Below are positions 1 to 9,074 of a stretch of 59,023 nt of DNA, piece by piece. The stretch spans positions 1 through 59,023 of the forward strand of contig JAFVXC010000037.1 of the NCBI GenBank assembly GCA_017501345.1, written 5' to 3'. The position numbers and the translations under genes are program-made. The stretch's first letter is position 1. Each line of letters begins with the position of its first letter. This DNA comes from Clostridia bacterium. Its GTDB lineage: Bacteria > Bacillota_A > Clostridia > Oscillospirales > CAG-272. Under the pieces are notes generated by a model. It was not told where the DNA came from, searched no databases, and worked only from the letters and a program-made list of their open reading frames with translations.

Positions 1-1883
1 ACTACATTACATACCGAGCAATGCTTACCCTCGGTAAGACCCGCCTCGGTACAAGTTGCAGCAACTGCCGCGTCAACTACCTCGGTGTGTCCGAGGGCAG
101 GAACGACCTCCTGCACGGCAAAAACCTCACTGCATACCGAACAGTACTTGCCCTCGGTAAGACCGGTTGCTGTACAAGTAGGAGCAACTGCCGCGTCAAC
201 TACCTCGGTGTGGCCGAGAGCAGGAATGGTCTCCTGCGCTACAAGAACTACATTACATACCGAGCAGTGCTTACCCTCGGTGAGACCAGTCTCGGTACAA
301 GTTGCAGCAACTGCCGCGTCAACTACCTCGGTGTGTCCGAGAGCAGGAACGGTCTCCTGTGCTACAAGAACTACATTACATACCGAGCAATGCTTACCCT
401 CGGTAAGACCCGCCTCGGTACAAGTTGCAGCAACTGCCGCGTCAACCACTTCGGTGTGGCCGAGGGCAGGAACAGTCTCCTGCGCTACAAGAACTACGTT
501 ACATACCGAGCAACGCTTGCCCTCGGTAAGACCCGTCCCGGTACAAGTCGCAGCAACAGCCGCATCAACCACCTCGGTGTGGCCGAGAGCAGGAACGGTC
601 TCCTGCGCTACAAGAACTACATTACATACCGAGCAGTGCTTACCCTCGGTAAGACCAGTCTCGGTGCAGGTCGGAGCAACAGCCGCATCGATCACCTCGA
701 TATGGCCGAGGGCAGGAACGGTTTCCTGTGCTACAAGAACCTCACTGCAGACCGAACAGTGCTTGCCCTCGGTGAGGCCGGTCGTGGTGCAGGTAGGAGG
801 AACGACTGCATCAACCACCTCAGTGTGACCGAGGGCCGAAACGGTCTCCTGCACAACGAGAACCTCGCTACATACCGAGCAATGTTTACCCTCAGTAAGA
901 CCGGTTGCTGTACAAGTAGGTACAACAGCCGCATCAACCACCTCGGTATGGCCGAGGGCGGAAATAATTTCCTGTGCTACGAAAATCTCACTACATACAG
1001 AGCAGTGAGAGCCTTCCGTAAGGCCGGTCTCGGTACAAGTAGGAGCAACAGCGGCGTCAACTACCTCAGTGTGACCGAGGGCGGGAATCGTCTCCTGCGC
1101 TACGAGGACCTCACTGCAGACCGAGCAATGCTTACCTTCGGTAAGACCAGTCTCGGTACAGGTTGGAGCAACAGCCGCGTCAACTACCTCGGTGTGACCG
1201 AGAGCAGGAACAACGCTCTGAGCGATGTAATAATCAGCTTTTGCATCCTTACAGACCGCACAATGTCTACCCTCGGTAAGGCCCGTCTCAGTGCAGGTAG
1301 GAGCAACAGCCGCGTCGATCACCTCAGTATGCTGGTGTGTCGCCCAGTTAATCGATGTCACAACGAGAGTCGCGCCCTTTACGTTGTAATCAAACTCCTT
1401 TTCGGGAGTCATAACGCTACCGGAGCTTGCAACGAGGGAAAGCATGATCTCGCCCTCATAACCCTCGGCAACCTTGAAAGTAAGAACTGCAACCTTACCG
1501 GTAGAATCGTAAACGACAGGGTTGGCGGCTGTGGCGTTCGCCATATCACCAACGTTTACCTTGATTACCGTTCCGCTCGGAGTATTCTGCGAATTGACCG
1601 ATGCTACGTCAAACACGCTTTCCTCGGTTGAGCTACCTACGAAGGTCAAAAGACTGCTGTCATAGGTAACCTTGACGGCCGCATTCAGGAAGCCTTTATT
1701 TTCCGCGATCGATACGACCACTTCAAAAGTCTCCCCAGAGCCAACGATGGAGGGTTTCCCCTCCATCGTGTATGACACATCATAGGATACGTCATTGCTG
1801 TCAGAAGCGGCGACCGTTAAGAAAAGACACAACAATATCAGCGCGATCGAAACGAGCGGCAGAATGATTATTTTTCTTTTCAT
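1..1883 (-). CDS. Secreted cohesin-like protein with tandem 41-residue Cys repeats (3' end outside window)
   Basis: The start ATG at 1883 is preceded by GGAGG 7 nt upstream. The N-terminus ([18 protein letters not shown]) is a signal peptide, so the product is exported. Residues about 30-165 look like a cohesin fold, with beta-rich segments such as [16 protein letters not shown]. At least eleven tandem repeats follow, with a 123-bp (41-residue) period and one 135-bp unit. Each repeat has the motifs [13 protein letters not shown] and CSVC, giving three Cys and about two His that could bind metal or form disulfides. No stop occurs before the window edge. The gene starts 21 nt after the stop of the dockerin protein gene, so the two probably form one operon under the switchable promoter near 6.2-6.5 kb. 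Function unknown; an extracellular scaffold or adhesin is an inference. Confidence 0.85.
   Translation of the reverse strand, partial: MKRKIIILPLVSIALILLCLFLTVAASDSNDVSYDVSYTMEGKPSIVGSGETFEVVVSIAENKGFLNAAVKVTYDSSLLTFVGSSTEESVFDVASVNSQNTPSGTVIKVNVGDMANATAANPVVYDSTGKVAVLTFKVAEGYEGEIMLSLVASSGSVMTPEKEFDYNVKGATLVVTSINWATHQHTEVIDAAVAPTCTETGLTEGRHCAVCKDAKADYYIAQSVVPALGHTEVVDAAVAPTCTETGLTEGKHCSVCSEVLVAQETIPALGHTEVVDAAVAPTCTETGLTEGSHCSVCSEIFVAQEIISALGHTEVVDAAVVPTCTATGLTEGKHCSVCSEVLVVQETVSALGHTEVVDAVVPPTCTTTGLTEGKHCSVCSEVLVAQETVPALGHIEVIDAAVAPTCTETGLTEGKHCSVCNVVLVAQETVPALGHTEVVDAAVAATCTGTGLTEGKRCSVCNVVLVAQETVPALGHTEVVDAAVAATCTEAGLTEGKHCSVCNVVLVAQETVPALGHTEVVDAAVAATCTETGLTEGKHCSVCNVVLVAQETIPALGHTEVVDAAVAPTCTATGLTEGKYCSVCSEVFAVQEVVPALGHTEVVDAAVAATCTEAGLTEGKHCSVCNV
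138..1392 (-). repeat. 123-bp tandem coding repeat array
   Basis: The same coding landmark (reverse complement of GLTEG/K) recurs at about 28, 151, 274, 397, 520, 643, 766, 889, 1012 and 1135, exactly 123 bp apart, and then at 1270 after a 135-bp unit with four extra codons. Copies are nearly identical at DNA level, so expansion or contraction by recombination is expected and assembly length may be unreliable. Confidence 0.9.
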
Positions 1884-1904
1884 TACGATACCTCCTTATA
1901 CGAC

Positions 1905-4900
1905 TTAGAGGGATACACCCATAGCCGTCATATCGGAGTAGTCATAAATGCCGGCAACATAGTCGTACACCTTCATAAAGTCATCAAGCTCGACATCTCC
2001 GTCCTTATCGACGTCAACAGCAACGTCGTATGCGAAATCAACCTCACCCGTAACCATCTTGTATACGATGAGGGCGTCGGCAAGATTCACATCACCGTCG
2101 TTGTTTACATCAAGGAACATCTCGATCTCAAGCGATGCCTCGTGACCCTTCGATTCAAGGATCGTTGCTTCCTTGTCAACGACCTGCATATTCGTAAATC
2201 CGAATGCGGTTTCGGTCGCCGAAGCAGAGGAAATACGGAAGGTAAGAATAACGAACGTTTCCTTTTCGCCGATCGTTGCGGTTGCGATTTTTCCGTCTTC
2301 GCCGTTTGCAACGTAAGCGCCAACACGGACAAAGCCACCCTTATCGGTTACCGTACGGTTCGTCAAAAACTTATCGCCACAGAATTCATAACCAACGAAG
2401 GTCACGACCTCTGCATCGTATACGAGGTCAAACATAACACCCCATACATCCTTGTTATCAGCAGTGAGGTTGACCTTAACGGAGACGAGAGAGGAGTCTG
2501 CATAGCCGACACCGCTAACAACTGCATTATCAAGCTCAAGGCTGAAGTCGATGTCGTATTCAGCGTCTGTAACTTCAGTCTTCGTTTCAAAGCAAACCGA
2601 GCATTCGTATTCTACTACACCTGCTTCAAAGCTTGCATCAGAGGAGGACTTCTGTACCCAATCGTGGTCTGCATATCCTGCATCCTCGTGGATGACCGAC
2701 TGGTCGTCACCGCAAACCGAGCAGATCTTCTCAGTCTTGCCGTATGCTATGCAGGTCGCGGGAATTTCCTTCTCTACGTAATCGTGCTCACCGTATGCGC
2801 TGTCGTCAACCGAGATCATTTCGAAGTAAGAGCACTTCGTGCAGACATCCATTTCGTAACCGTATTCAACACAAGAAGCCTCAACGGTAACGCGGGAAAG
2901 ATCGTGCTTCACAACGTCCTTCTTGCAGACCGTGCAGTACTTTGCGGTGCATCCTGCCGTGAAGGACGAACCATCCTCAGCAGTATGACCGAGAGCATTC
3001 AGGGGAGTCGTATAGCTGTCGCCACAGGCCTCGCACAGATATACGTCATAGCCCGCCTCCTCGCACGTAGGTGCTACGGAAGCAGCTTCATTCTTCACGT
3101 GATTATGACCGGTAGCGGCGATTTCTTCCGTGTACGTCGTTCCACACTTGTTCTTACAGGTAAAGGTCATAACGCCCTTTTCAGTACACGTCGGAGCAGT
3201 CGTTACAGCACCGCCGTCGTAATCGTGACCGAGCTCATCTGCATAGCTGTCGATATAGCTGTCACCACACACACTGCAAACCCAAAGCTTGTATCCAAAC
3301 GCCTCGCAGGATGTGGGAACGTTTTCCTTTTCCTCGTAATCGTGAGAAATTACACCAACGGTCTCCTGTGCAACGAGAACCTCGCCGCATACCGAGCAGT
3401 GCTTACCCTCGGTAAGACCGGTTGCTGTACAAGTAGGAGCTACAGCCGCGTCGATCACCTCGATATGTCCGAGAGCGGCAACCTCTTCCTGTGCTACGAG
3501 AACCGCGTCACATACCGAGCAATGCTTACCCTCGGTAAGACCGGTTGCCGTGCAGGTAGGAGCTACAGCCGCGTCAATCGCCTCAGTGTGAGGAATCACA
3601 TCAACGGTTTCCTGTGCTACAAGAACCTCATTACATACCGAGCAATGCTTACCCTCGGTAAGACCCGTCTTGGTACAGGTCGGTGCAACAGCAGGATCGA
3701 CTACCTCGGTGTGCGCAACCGCTGCAACAGGATCGCCGCAAACGGTACATACGTATCCGCCGGTCTGGCATACAAATTCTCCTTCGGGAACGGTATGTCC
3801 CTTACCGGTGCCCTTTTCAACGACGAGGATATTGTTTCCACAATCCGTACAATTGTAAATGATAATACCTTCAGTGACGCAGTCACCGCTGATTCTGCCC
3901 TCTTCGAGTTCCGTAAGCGTCATGTGACCTGCAGCATTTGCAGCTTCGACCGAATCGTACTTTGCACCGTATTCGTATCCGAGTGCAGCCACAACATCGT
4001 CATTCTTTGTAGCACCGCAGTTCTTTACAGTACAAGTATAGATCGTGTAACCTTCCGCAGAACAGGTAGGCGCAACAACATCTCCTGCCGCGTATTTGTG
4101 TCCGGTTGCCTTAACAGTCTTAGGACTTTTCGTGTAATTGCAGTTCTCTCTTTGGCACTTATAAGCAGTTTTACCCGCAGTCGTGCAAGTAGCCGGCGTG
4201 ATTGTTACACGCTTCGAAGTAAGATCATGTCCAAGCGCCTCTATTTCTTTTGTAAGCGTTTCGCCGCAATTCTTACATTCACCGCTTTCCTCGCCCGTTC
4301 CCGTGCAAGTAGGAGCCGTAGTTACCTCATAGTCGCAATCGTGACCCGTTGCAGGTACAACATCATCTTGCTTCGTTTCAGAGCATCCTTCTCTACCACA
4401 CGAATAAGTCGTATATCCATCTTCTTCGCAGGTCGGAAGAGTAGTCTCTCCCTTGACCCAATCATGAGAGGGCTCGTAAGACACAGTAGTTCCGAAAACC
4501 TTACAATGCTCACAATACTGAACCTGGTCACCCGAATCGGTACAGAGGTTTGCAGGCTCATTGACCCACTGTAAGATATAAGCATGATTTTCAGGAGCCA
4601 CAATGCCATCATTCACAGGCTCATTTCCATCGGAAACCTCACATCCTTCGACAGAGCATTCTACCCTTGTAATCTTACCGCTGATACAAGTTGCCTCCGA
4701 AACGGTAATGATCTCATCAAACACATGGGGCGTAGCCGCTCTCTTGAGTTCCTTGATCCTCTCGCCGCAGCCCTCGCACGTATACTCGAAGTAAGAATCC
4801 TCGTTATGAGCATTCACATCCTTGTACTCCTCGCCCTCGGGAGGCTTATGACCCAAGGGAGGCGTAATCTTCACATCTTCCGCATCGTACTCGCCGCAGC

Positions 4901-6074
4901 TTGAGCAAGCAAGAAACTCGAAACCATAGGTGGTACAGGTTGCTTCGGTTACAGTAGGCTTTTCGTCCCACGTGTGAGCGCTTTCCCACGAAATTTCCTC
5001 GGTCTTCGTTTCGTTACAACCGTCGCGCTTACAGGTATGCTTCATCACGCCGTTAGTCTTATCCTTGCAGCTTGCAGGCGTTTCTTCTACACCCTCGTCC
5101 CAATCATGGCCGAGCGCAGGAACAATCTCCTGTTTAACGATCGTTTCACCGCATTCAGAGCAGTGCTTACCTTCGGTAAGACCCGTCTCGGTGCAGGTAG
5201 GAGCAACAGCCGCATCGATCGCTTCGGTAGCCGTGTGCGGCTCGAGGACGATGTCCTCCTCATAGCCACATCCGTCAACCGTACAAAATTCCTTTGCTAC
5301 ACCCTTCTTGGAGCAGGTCGCTGCAGTAATCACCGTTCGCTCAGTGGTGTGTCCGTTGGCAGGAACCTCTTCCATTCCTTCCTTATAATTACATTCGGAA
5401 CAATAAGAGCCCGCCGTGCGTCCCTTTTCGGTACACGTCGGAGCGATCGCCTCAGCGGCAATCAGCGTGTGTGCAAGACGTTCGATCTTTACCGTCTTCG
5501 TTGCCGTCTTACATACCGAGCAGGTGTAGGTCGCAATGCCCTCTCCGTCCTTCTCATCACAGGTCGGCTCCTTCGTAATTACAGGTGCCTCGTCCCAAGT
5601 GTGACCGTCATTGCAGTTAGGCGGTGCAACGTAATCGGGATCAGACTCACCGCATTCCGGTACAGTACATACTCCGTTTTCGTACAAATGCCCCTTTGCG
5701 GGAATTTCTTCCCCGCCCTTTGTTGCCTCGCACTTTTCACATTTGTAAACTGCGGTCTTTCCTGCTTCCGTACAGGACGGAGCAATTTCTTCTTCTGCCG
5801 GTGTCTCAGGCCACTTGTGCTCCGCCTCTTCGCTCTTAACGAAGTCGGCAGCGTAACGGTCACCACACTCACATTGGTAAACCGTGTAGCCGTAGCCACC
5901 GCAATAGCCCTTCACTTCCTCAACCTTGACGGGGTTCGTGCAAAGCTTAGCGGAGTGCGTTTGTCCCTTTCCGGGACACGTTGCTGCACTTGCCGCTTCC
6001 GCAAATGCCGAGGTGGGCATTGCAGCGAACAGCGTAAAGCAAAGCAGCAATATGGCTAAGATTCTTTTTTTCAT
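1905..6074 (-). CDS. Large secreted Cys-repeat protein with C-terminal cohesin and dockerin type I
   Basis: 1389 residues. A signal peptide covers residues 1-28 ([19 protein letters not shown]). Residues about 30-1150 are diverged repeats of 35-45 residues with the pattern GH, ATCT..G, C..CG. Four copies near residues 780-910 are close matches to the 41-residue unit of the next gene. Residues about 1174-1320 form a cohesin-like beta sandwich. Residues about 1322-1389 form a dockerin with two calcium-binding motifs, [12 protein letters not shown] and [12 protein letters not shown]. The ribosome binding site AAAGG precedes the ATG. The dockerin implies non-covalent assembly onto a cohesin, perhaps that of the neighbour; this is inference. 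No consensus promoter faces the gene in the fixed region 6075-6178, which fits control by the invertible segment. Confidence 0.9.
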   Translation of the reverse strand: MKKRILAILLLCFTLFAAMPTSAFAEAASAATCPGKGQTHSAKLCTNPVKVEEVKGYCGGYGYTVYQCECGDRYAADFVKSEEAEHKWPETPAEEEIAPSCTEAGKTAVYKCEKCEATKGGEEIPAKGHLYENGVCTVPECGESDPDYVAPPNCNDGHTWDEAPVITKEPTCDEKDGEGIATYTCSVCKTATKTVKIERLAHTLIAAEAIAPTCTEKGRTAGSYCSECNYKEGMEEVPANGHTTERTVITAATCSKKGVAKEFCTVDGCGYEEDIVLEPHTATEAIDAAVAPTCTETGLTEGKHCSECGETIVKQEIVPALGHDWDEGVEETPASCKDKTNGVMKHTCKRDGCNETKTEEISWESAHTWDEKPTVTEATCTTYGFEFLACSSCGEYDAEDVKITPPLGHKPPEGEEYKDVNAHNEDSYFEYTCEGCGERIKELKRAATPHVFDEIITVSEATCISGKITRVECSVEGCEVSDGNEPVNDGIVAPENHAYILQWVNEPANLCTDSGDQVQYCEHCKVFGTTVSYEPSHDWVKGETTLPTCEEDGYTTYSCGREGCSETKQDDVVPATGHDCDYEVTTAPTCTGTGEESGECKNCGETLTKEIEALGHDLTSKRVTITPATCTTAGKTAYKCQRENCNYTKSPKTVKATGHKYAAGDVVAPTCSAEGYTIYTCTVKNCGATKNDDVVAALGYEYGAKYDSVEAANAAGHMTLTELEEGRISGDCVTEGIIIYNCTDCGNNILVVEKGTGKGHTVPEGEFVCQTGGYVCTVCGDPVAAVAHTEVVDPAVAPTCTKTGLTEGKHCSVCNEVLVAQETVDVIPHTEAIDAAVAPTCTATGLTEGKHCSVCDAVLVAQEEVAALGHIEVIDAAVAPTCTATGLTEGKHCSVCGEVLVAQETVGVISHDYEEKENVPTSCEAFGYKLWVCSVCGDSYIDSYADELGHDYDGGAVTTAPTCTEKGVMTFTCKNKCGTTYTEEIAATGHNHVKNEAASVAPTCEEAGYDVYLCEACGDSYTTPLNALGHTAEDGSSFTAGCTAKYCTVCKKDVVKHDLSRVTVEASCVEYGYEMDVCTKCSYFEMISVDDSAYGEHDYVEKEIPATCIAYGKTEKICSVCGDDQSVIHEDAGYADHDWVQKSSSDASFEAGVVEYECSVCFETKTEVTDAEYDIDFSLELDNAVVSGVGYADSSLVSVKVNLTADNKDVWGVMFDLVYDAEVVTFVGYEFCGDKFLTNRTVTDKGGFVRVGAYVANGEDGKIATATIGEKETFVILTFRISSASATETAFGFTNMQVVDKEATILESKGHEASLEIEMFLDVNNDGDVNLADALIVYKMVTGEVDFAYDVAVDVDKDGDVELDDFMKVYDYVAGIYDYSDMTAMGVSL

Positions 6075-6178
6075 CTTAGTATATCCTTTCTGATATTTTT
6101 GTTATTCCACATAGTTCGCATTATGCGTCTCGGTTGAACCGTATCCGCAGTTTTCCGCAGATATAATCCGCGCAATAG

Positions 6179-6201
6179 ACATAATTCTCATTATGTGGTA
6201 A
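6179..6201 (+). repeat. Left 23-bp inverted repeat of the switch
   Basis: Perfect reverse complement of 6446-6468. It contains ATAATTCTCATTAT. Its outer flank continues TCTATTGCGCG on the minus strand without a T-tract, so unlike the right copy it would not terminate a leftward transcript. Confidence 0.9.
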
Positions 6202-6260
6202 GCAGAACCGGAGCAACAAGAAAAAGCTTTGCAAAGTCAATCAATACGGCACAACAAAAG

Positions 6261-6295
6261 GCCAATGAAAAAAAAAGGATTTCATCGGCTTTTTT
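6261..6295 (+). terminator. Terminator-like hairpin inside the switch
   Basis: Arms GCCAATGAAA and TTTCATCGGC (one mismatch) are followed by T6. In the shown orientation it blocks rightward transcription from the left. After inversion it would stop recombinase read-through just before the promoter, insulating the switch. Confidence 0.6.
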
Positions 6296-6404
6296 CGCTA
6301 TGCCGTCTTTCAGAAAATTTGTGTTTGGTGGGATTATCTAATCACTAAAAAACAGCATTCCGGATATTTAGCAATAAAAGCAAATAAATTTTTTCGAAAA
6401 CACC

Positions 6405-6433
6405 TTGACAAATAACAAAAAGTGATGTAAAAT
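6405..6433 (+). promoter_or_regulatory. Consensus promoter inside the switch
   Basis: TTGACA at 6405-6410, a 17-bp spacer, then TAAAAT at 6428-6433 preceded by TG. The start site would be near 6440. As drawn it reads into the right inverted repeat and then antisense to the recombinase gene. Confidence 0.8.
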
Positions 6434-6445
6434 ATGTAATGTCTA

Positions 6446-6468
6446 TTACCACATAATGAGAATTATGT
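6446..6468 (-). repeat. Right 23-bp inverted repeat of the switch
   Basis: Perfect reverse complement of 6179-6201. Here the palindrome extends to 9-bp arms (CCACATAAT/ATTATGTGG, 6449-6470) and is followed by seven T residues at 6474-6480. Confidence 0.9.
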
Positions 6469-6480
6469 GGTGATTTTTTT
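6449..6480 (+). terminator. Palindrome plus T7 at the right switch border, terminator-like
   Basis: A 9-bp perfect stem with a GAGA loop is followed by TGA and T7. A transcript from the switch promoter in the OFF orientation would meet this hairpin within about 10-40 nt of its start. The left border lacks the T-tract, so termination would be orientation-specific. Confidence 0.5.
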
Positions 6481-6495
6481 GTTACTCCGTTTCTT

Positions 6496-7335
6496 CTAAC
6501 ATCGGAGCAATCCGAGTTGTTCGATCTGCCTGCGATGCGTCTCGCCACTTTCCATCGTGTAGATCCGAGTCGTATTAACGTTCGAATGCCCAAGAATATC
6601 CGCAAGCCGTACGATATCCTTCTGTACGGTATAATACGTGCGCGCAAACAGATGGCGCAGATTGTGCGGGAAGGTCTTCTTTTCCGACACACCCGCAGTT
6701 TTGCAAAGCTTTTTCATTTCTGACCAAATATTGGAGCGGTCAAGCGGCTTTCCGTTTTTCGTTACGAAAACGGGGCCGTTTTTTAGTTTTCTTCCTTTTA
6801 TATATTTCTTTAATATACAACACAGCTTTCCCGGTAAAAAAACCGTTCTGCACTTTCCCTTGCATCGGATCTCCGCGCGCCCACACAAAACCGCCTCCAC
6901 GGTGATTGAGGAAAGCTCCGAAACTCGAATTCCCGTGGAGCAAAGCGTTTGCATCAGCAAGCACAATGCATTCTTATTCTTCTTTCGTGCCGCCATAAGC
7001 AATCGCTCGTATTCGACTCGTGTTAGCTCCTTTTCGGATTCCCGAAAGATCTGTTTTTGGATCTTGAGCGTTTTCACACAAAGCTCGTACCATTCGCAGT
7101 AGCGAAAAAAACTGTTTAAGGACGACAATGCGGCGTTGACGCTTGCGGGAGCGTATTCCATAACCAAGTGCTCTTTATACTCCAGAACCCTCGCCTTATC
7201 AAGGGGCTTTCCCCCTAACCACGTCTCAAATGCCTCAATATCGTGCATATATTTCCGAATCGTTGCAATTGATTTTTCCTCGTTGATAAGATGTGCTCTG
7301 TAAGATCCTCGTCTTTCCTTTGTAATCAGTCTCAT
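6496..7335 (-). CDS. Tyrosine-type site-specific recombinase
   Basis: A complete XerC/XerD-like recombinase of 279-281 residues. The N-terminal SAM-like DNA-binding domain covers about residues 10-95 and the catalytic domain about 105-280. All expected catalytic residues are visible (numbered from the upstream ATG at 7341): R139 in STGIRVSEL, a lysine near 161-163, H226 and R229 in HNLRH, H252 in LGHSN and nucleophile Y261 in TRIYTM. The ATG at 7335 is preferred because AGGAGG lies 8 nt upstream, while the ATG at 7341 has only 2 nt. The gene sits 28 bp from an inverted-repeat pair and not beside a tRNA or phage gene set, which suggests a dedicated invertase and not an integrase. Its 3' part would be covered by antisense RNA if the switch promoter escaped the border hairpin. 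Confidence 0.9.
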   Translation of the reverse strand: MRLITKERRGSYRAHLINEEKSIATIRKYMHDIEAFETWLGGKPLDKARVLEYKEHLVMEYAPASVNAALSSLNSFFRYCEWYELCVKTLKIQKQIFRESEKELTRVEYERLLMAARKKNKNALCLLMQTLCSTGIRVSELSSITVEAVLCGRAEIRCKGKCRTVFLPGKLCCILKKYIKGRKLKNGPVFVTKNGKPLDRSNIWSEMKKLCKTAGVSEKKTFPHNLRHLFARTYYTVQKDIVRLADILGHSNVNTTRIYTMESGETHRRQIEQLGLLRC

Positions 7336-7479
7336 CTCCATAGCCTCCTTTCATGGGGTATCTTATATTTTACCACCGAGCGCTGATTTATTAACAAGAC
7401 ACGGTTTATTTTTCAAAGCAAAAAGCCGACTCAAGCTGTCGGTTGAATCGGCAATCCTATTATATATCACTTCTATATT

Positions 7480-7513
7480 GAAGAAAAACTCCGAGGCATA
7501 TGCGCCTCGGAGG
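7480..7513 (-). terminator. Rho-independent terminator
   Basis: Stem CTCCGAGGC/GCCTCGGAG with an ATATGC loop, followed by a T-run on the minus strand. It lies 100 nt downstream of the XRE/DUF6514-like pair. Confidence 0.75.
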
Positions 7514-7545
7514 AAAGCAGTGGATTGTTTGCGCTTGGAATATCC

Positions 7546-7583
7546 TTTCCGTATTGATATATTATTTCCGTATTGATATATTA
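7546..7583. repeat. Perfect 19-bp tandem duplication
   Basis: Two adjacent identical 19-bp copies at 7546-7564 and 7565-7583, beginning TTTCCGTATTGATATATTA. They lie 31 bp downstream of the stop of the DUF6514-like gene. Nothing else is seen in 7514-7614. Confidence 0.9.
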
Positions 7584-7614
7584 AATTTTCTCTTCCCTGC
7601 TTTTTCGAATCATA

Positions 7615-7857
7615 TTATTCCGTGAGAAAATCCTCAATCACATCGTCAAGATGGATCGGAGATACTTCTAAAAGATTACATTTTTGAACAAGCGCAGCAA
7701 GCCTCTGCTTGTCCGCGGTAACGTCTCGTACTGCGGCGATTATCGTTGCAGTCCCATCTTGCTCGGCATCCGCATAAGCGGCAATCCCATACGCCCTTCG
7801 GCTCTTTCCGTTGAGAGAATATATTTCTTCCGTGATTCCATATGTAATACTACTCAT
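7615..7857 (-). CDS. Small DUF6514-like protein
   Basis: 80 residues. The core (YGIAAY, then VRDVTADKQRLAALVQKCN, then LSPIHLDDVIEDFL-like LEVSPIHLDDVIEDFL) resembles the small clostridial family DUF6514, whose function is unknown. Its start overlaps the stop of the XRE gene (ATGA), so translation is likely coupled. No membrane segment or signal peptide is visible. The family label is from memory of conserved pattern, not a search. Confidence 0.6.
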   Translation of the reverse strand: MSSITYGITEEIYSLNGKSRRAYGIAAYADAEQDGTATIIAAVRDVTADKQRLAALVQKCNLLEVSPIHLDDVIEDFLTE

Positions 7858-8123
7858 AGCAGCTCCATCTCCTCTTCGTATTGCTTTTTGAAATTCGCTT
7901 CAAGCTTCCGCAGGTATCCCTCCGGGTTCTTCTGCTCAAGAAGTATAAGAACTGTCGTAAGTGTTCCGCACATAGAGACTCCCGTTTCGATGTTGGAATA
8001 CGAGCTCTCACTCATTTCGAGACGCTCTCCCATCTCCTTTTGTGTCAGGTGCAGGCGGTCTCTTGTTTTAATCGCAAGCACGCGAAGCTCCTCCTTCAAA
8101 AGCGCTTCCATTTCATTTCTCAT
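7854..8123 (-). CDS. XRE-family DNA-binding regulator
   Basis: About 89 residues. Residues about 8-62 form a Cro/C1-type helix-turn-helix (LRVLAIKTRDRLHLTQKEM, then MSESSYSNIETG). The C-terminal helix is charged. The start at 8123 is preferred to 8144 because AAAAGGAAC lies just upstream of it. It is the first gene of a two-gene unit with the DUF6514-like gene. It is a local regulator, and whether it acts on the neighbouring switch or surface genes is unknown. Confidence 0.8.
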   Translation of the reverse strand: MRNEMEALLKEELRVLAIKTRDRLHLTQKEMGERLEMSESSYSNIETGVSMCGTLTTVLILLEQKNPEGYLRKLEANFKKQYEEEMELL

Positions 8124-8328
8124 AAAAGTTCCTTTTCCAAACACAAACGAAGAAAATTTTACCGATATTATCTGCTAATTTGAATCGGGTCCACCTATGA
8201 TTCGACAAAAATAGAAAATTTCTCATATTTCTTTTACGGAAAAATTCGCCGTTTTTCTTCAATTTTTTTGAGAAATTTACAAAAAAGTAAAAAATGGTAC
8301 ACAAGCCGACATCTAAGCGGCAGAAAGA

Positions 8329-8372
8329 CAAAAAAGGCCCTACCAAGAATCGCTCCTTGGTAGGGTTTTTTA
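8329..8372. terminator. Bidirectional terminator
   Basis: Stem CCCTACCAAG/CTTGGTAGGG with A6 before and T6 after. It serves the secreted-protein gene ending at 8388 (minus). The rest of 8124-8328 is AT-rich and nothing else was recognised in it. Confidence 0.8.
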
Positions 8373-8387
8373 CTTACCGATATTCAG

Positions 8388-8837
8388 TTATTCGTAGGTT
8401 GCTTGAACCGTCTTTTCGAGCTCGTCGTCCTCGTTGCCCGTACCACGGAACGTCATTACAAATCTTGCGCGGTAGGTGCCCTTTTTGGTAAGCTGGAGAG
8501 TGTGGTCAACATATCCGTTATCCTCATAGAACACATCTATCCATACATTGTTCGGCATTCCAATGTCCACGCGGTTCCAGAAGACCCCCAAAAAGCGCTT
8601 TTCAAGATAGATCTCCACAGTGGCGCTCTCAAAAACCTCAGGATCTCCAAAATATTCAAAATATATCGAGGCAAACCCCGTAGAAGTAATGTCGAAATCA
8701 ACCTCACACACATATATATTGGACAAGCGCGGTTGAATTTCAGTGCCCGCCCCATCCTCGGCGGCTGCGGTGATATGGAGTGAAGAAACGAACATAGTCA
8801 GTACAAGCATCAAAGTGAGAATTCTTTTCATTTTCAT
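8388..8837 (-). CDS. Small secreted protein of unknown function
   Basis: 149 residues. A clear signal peptide (MKMKRILTLMLVLTMFVSSLHITAAAE) is followed by about 120 residues rich in aromatic and beta-prone sequence, with a C-terminal stretch ending ELEKTVQATYE. No cysteine pair or lipobox is seen. AGGTG lies 8 nt before the ATG at 8837. It is monocistronic between two terminators. No family recognised. Confidence 0.7.
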   Translation of the reverse strand: MKMKRILTLMLVLTMFVSSLHITAAAEDGAGTEIQPRLSNIYVCEVDFDITSTGFASIYFEYFGDPEVFESATVEIYLEKRFLGVFWNRVDIGMPNNVWIDVFYEDNGYVDHTLQLTKKGTYRARFVMTFRGTGNEDDELEKTVQATYE

Positions 8838-9019
8838 ATTTTTTCACCTCATATAAAATTAAATTTCAGGACAAATACAGAACGCATCACCTCGACAGTT
8901 TTAATAAAGACCTCCCTTCCAAGCCCGACTTGAGGCTTTGCGTATATTGGCCCTATATATCTATACGGCAAAATCCGACTTTTTTCTTCAAAAAAAATCA
9001 AAAATTTTCGAAAAATTCA

Positions 9020-9066
9020 AAAACAAAACACGACGGGCAGTCCGATCCATCCTCGGCAGCCCGTCG
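9020..9066 (-). terminator. Rho-independent terminator of the sigma/anti-sigma operon
   Basis: Stem CGACGGGC/GCCCGTCG with a long loop, followed on the minus strand by TGTTTTGTTTTTG. The adjoining 8838-9019 is strongly A/T-tracted and holds no gene. Confidence 0.65.
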
Positions 9067-9074
9067 GTATGAGT

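Larger units (their letters stand above)
6179..6468. promoter_or_regulatory. Putative invertible promoter segment (phase-variation switch), OFF orientation
   Basis: The 290-bp segment is bounded by perfect 23-bp inverted repeats at 6179-6201 and 6446-6468. Each repeat contains a near-palindrome, ATAAT-GAGA-ATTAT, shaped like a tyrosine-recombinase core site (two arms around a 6-8 bp spacer). Inside, a hairpin with a T-tract (6261-6295) is followed by a consensus promoter (6405-6433) reading rightward. A complete tyrosine recombinase gene begins 28 bp to the right, and the Cys-repeat operon begins 105 bp to the left. Mapping the inversion puts the promoter -10 at about 6214-6219 reading leftward, about 130 nt upstream of the ATG at 6074. 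The orientation shown is therefore OFF. The repeats, promoter and recombinase are seen directly; inversion itself is inferred. Confidence 0.75.

Noticed and set aside
138..1392. CRISPR-like appearance of the 123-bp repeats
   Set aside because: The period is a multiple of three, the units are protein coding, and there are no unique spacers.
21..1631. 536-codon plus-strand open frame across the repeat array
   Set aside because: It is the shadow of the minus-strand Cys-repeat gene. It has no ribosome binding site, and its repeats exist only because the coding repeats do.
2142..4574. 810-codon plus-strand open frame, and further ones at 4974-6059
   Set aside because: Antisense to the dockerin protein gene. 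It has Arg/Cys-rich nonsense composition and no start signal; stop codons are avoided because of the codon bias of the true strand.
6496..7335. Phage or ICE integrase interpretation of the recombinase
   Set aside because: There is no tRNA attachment site, excisionase or mobile-element gene near it, and a matching inverted-repeat pair lies next to it; a resident invertase fits better, though not proven.
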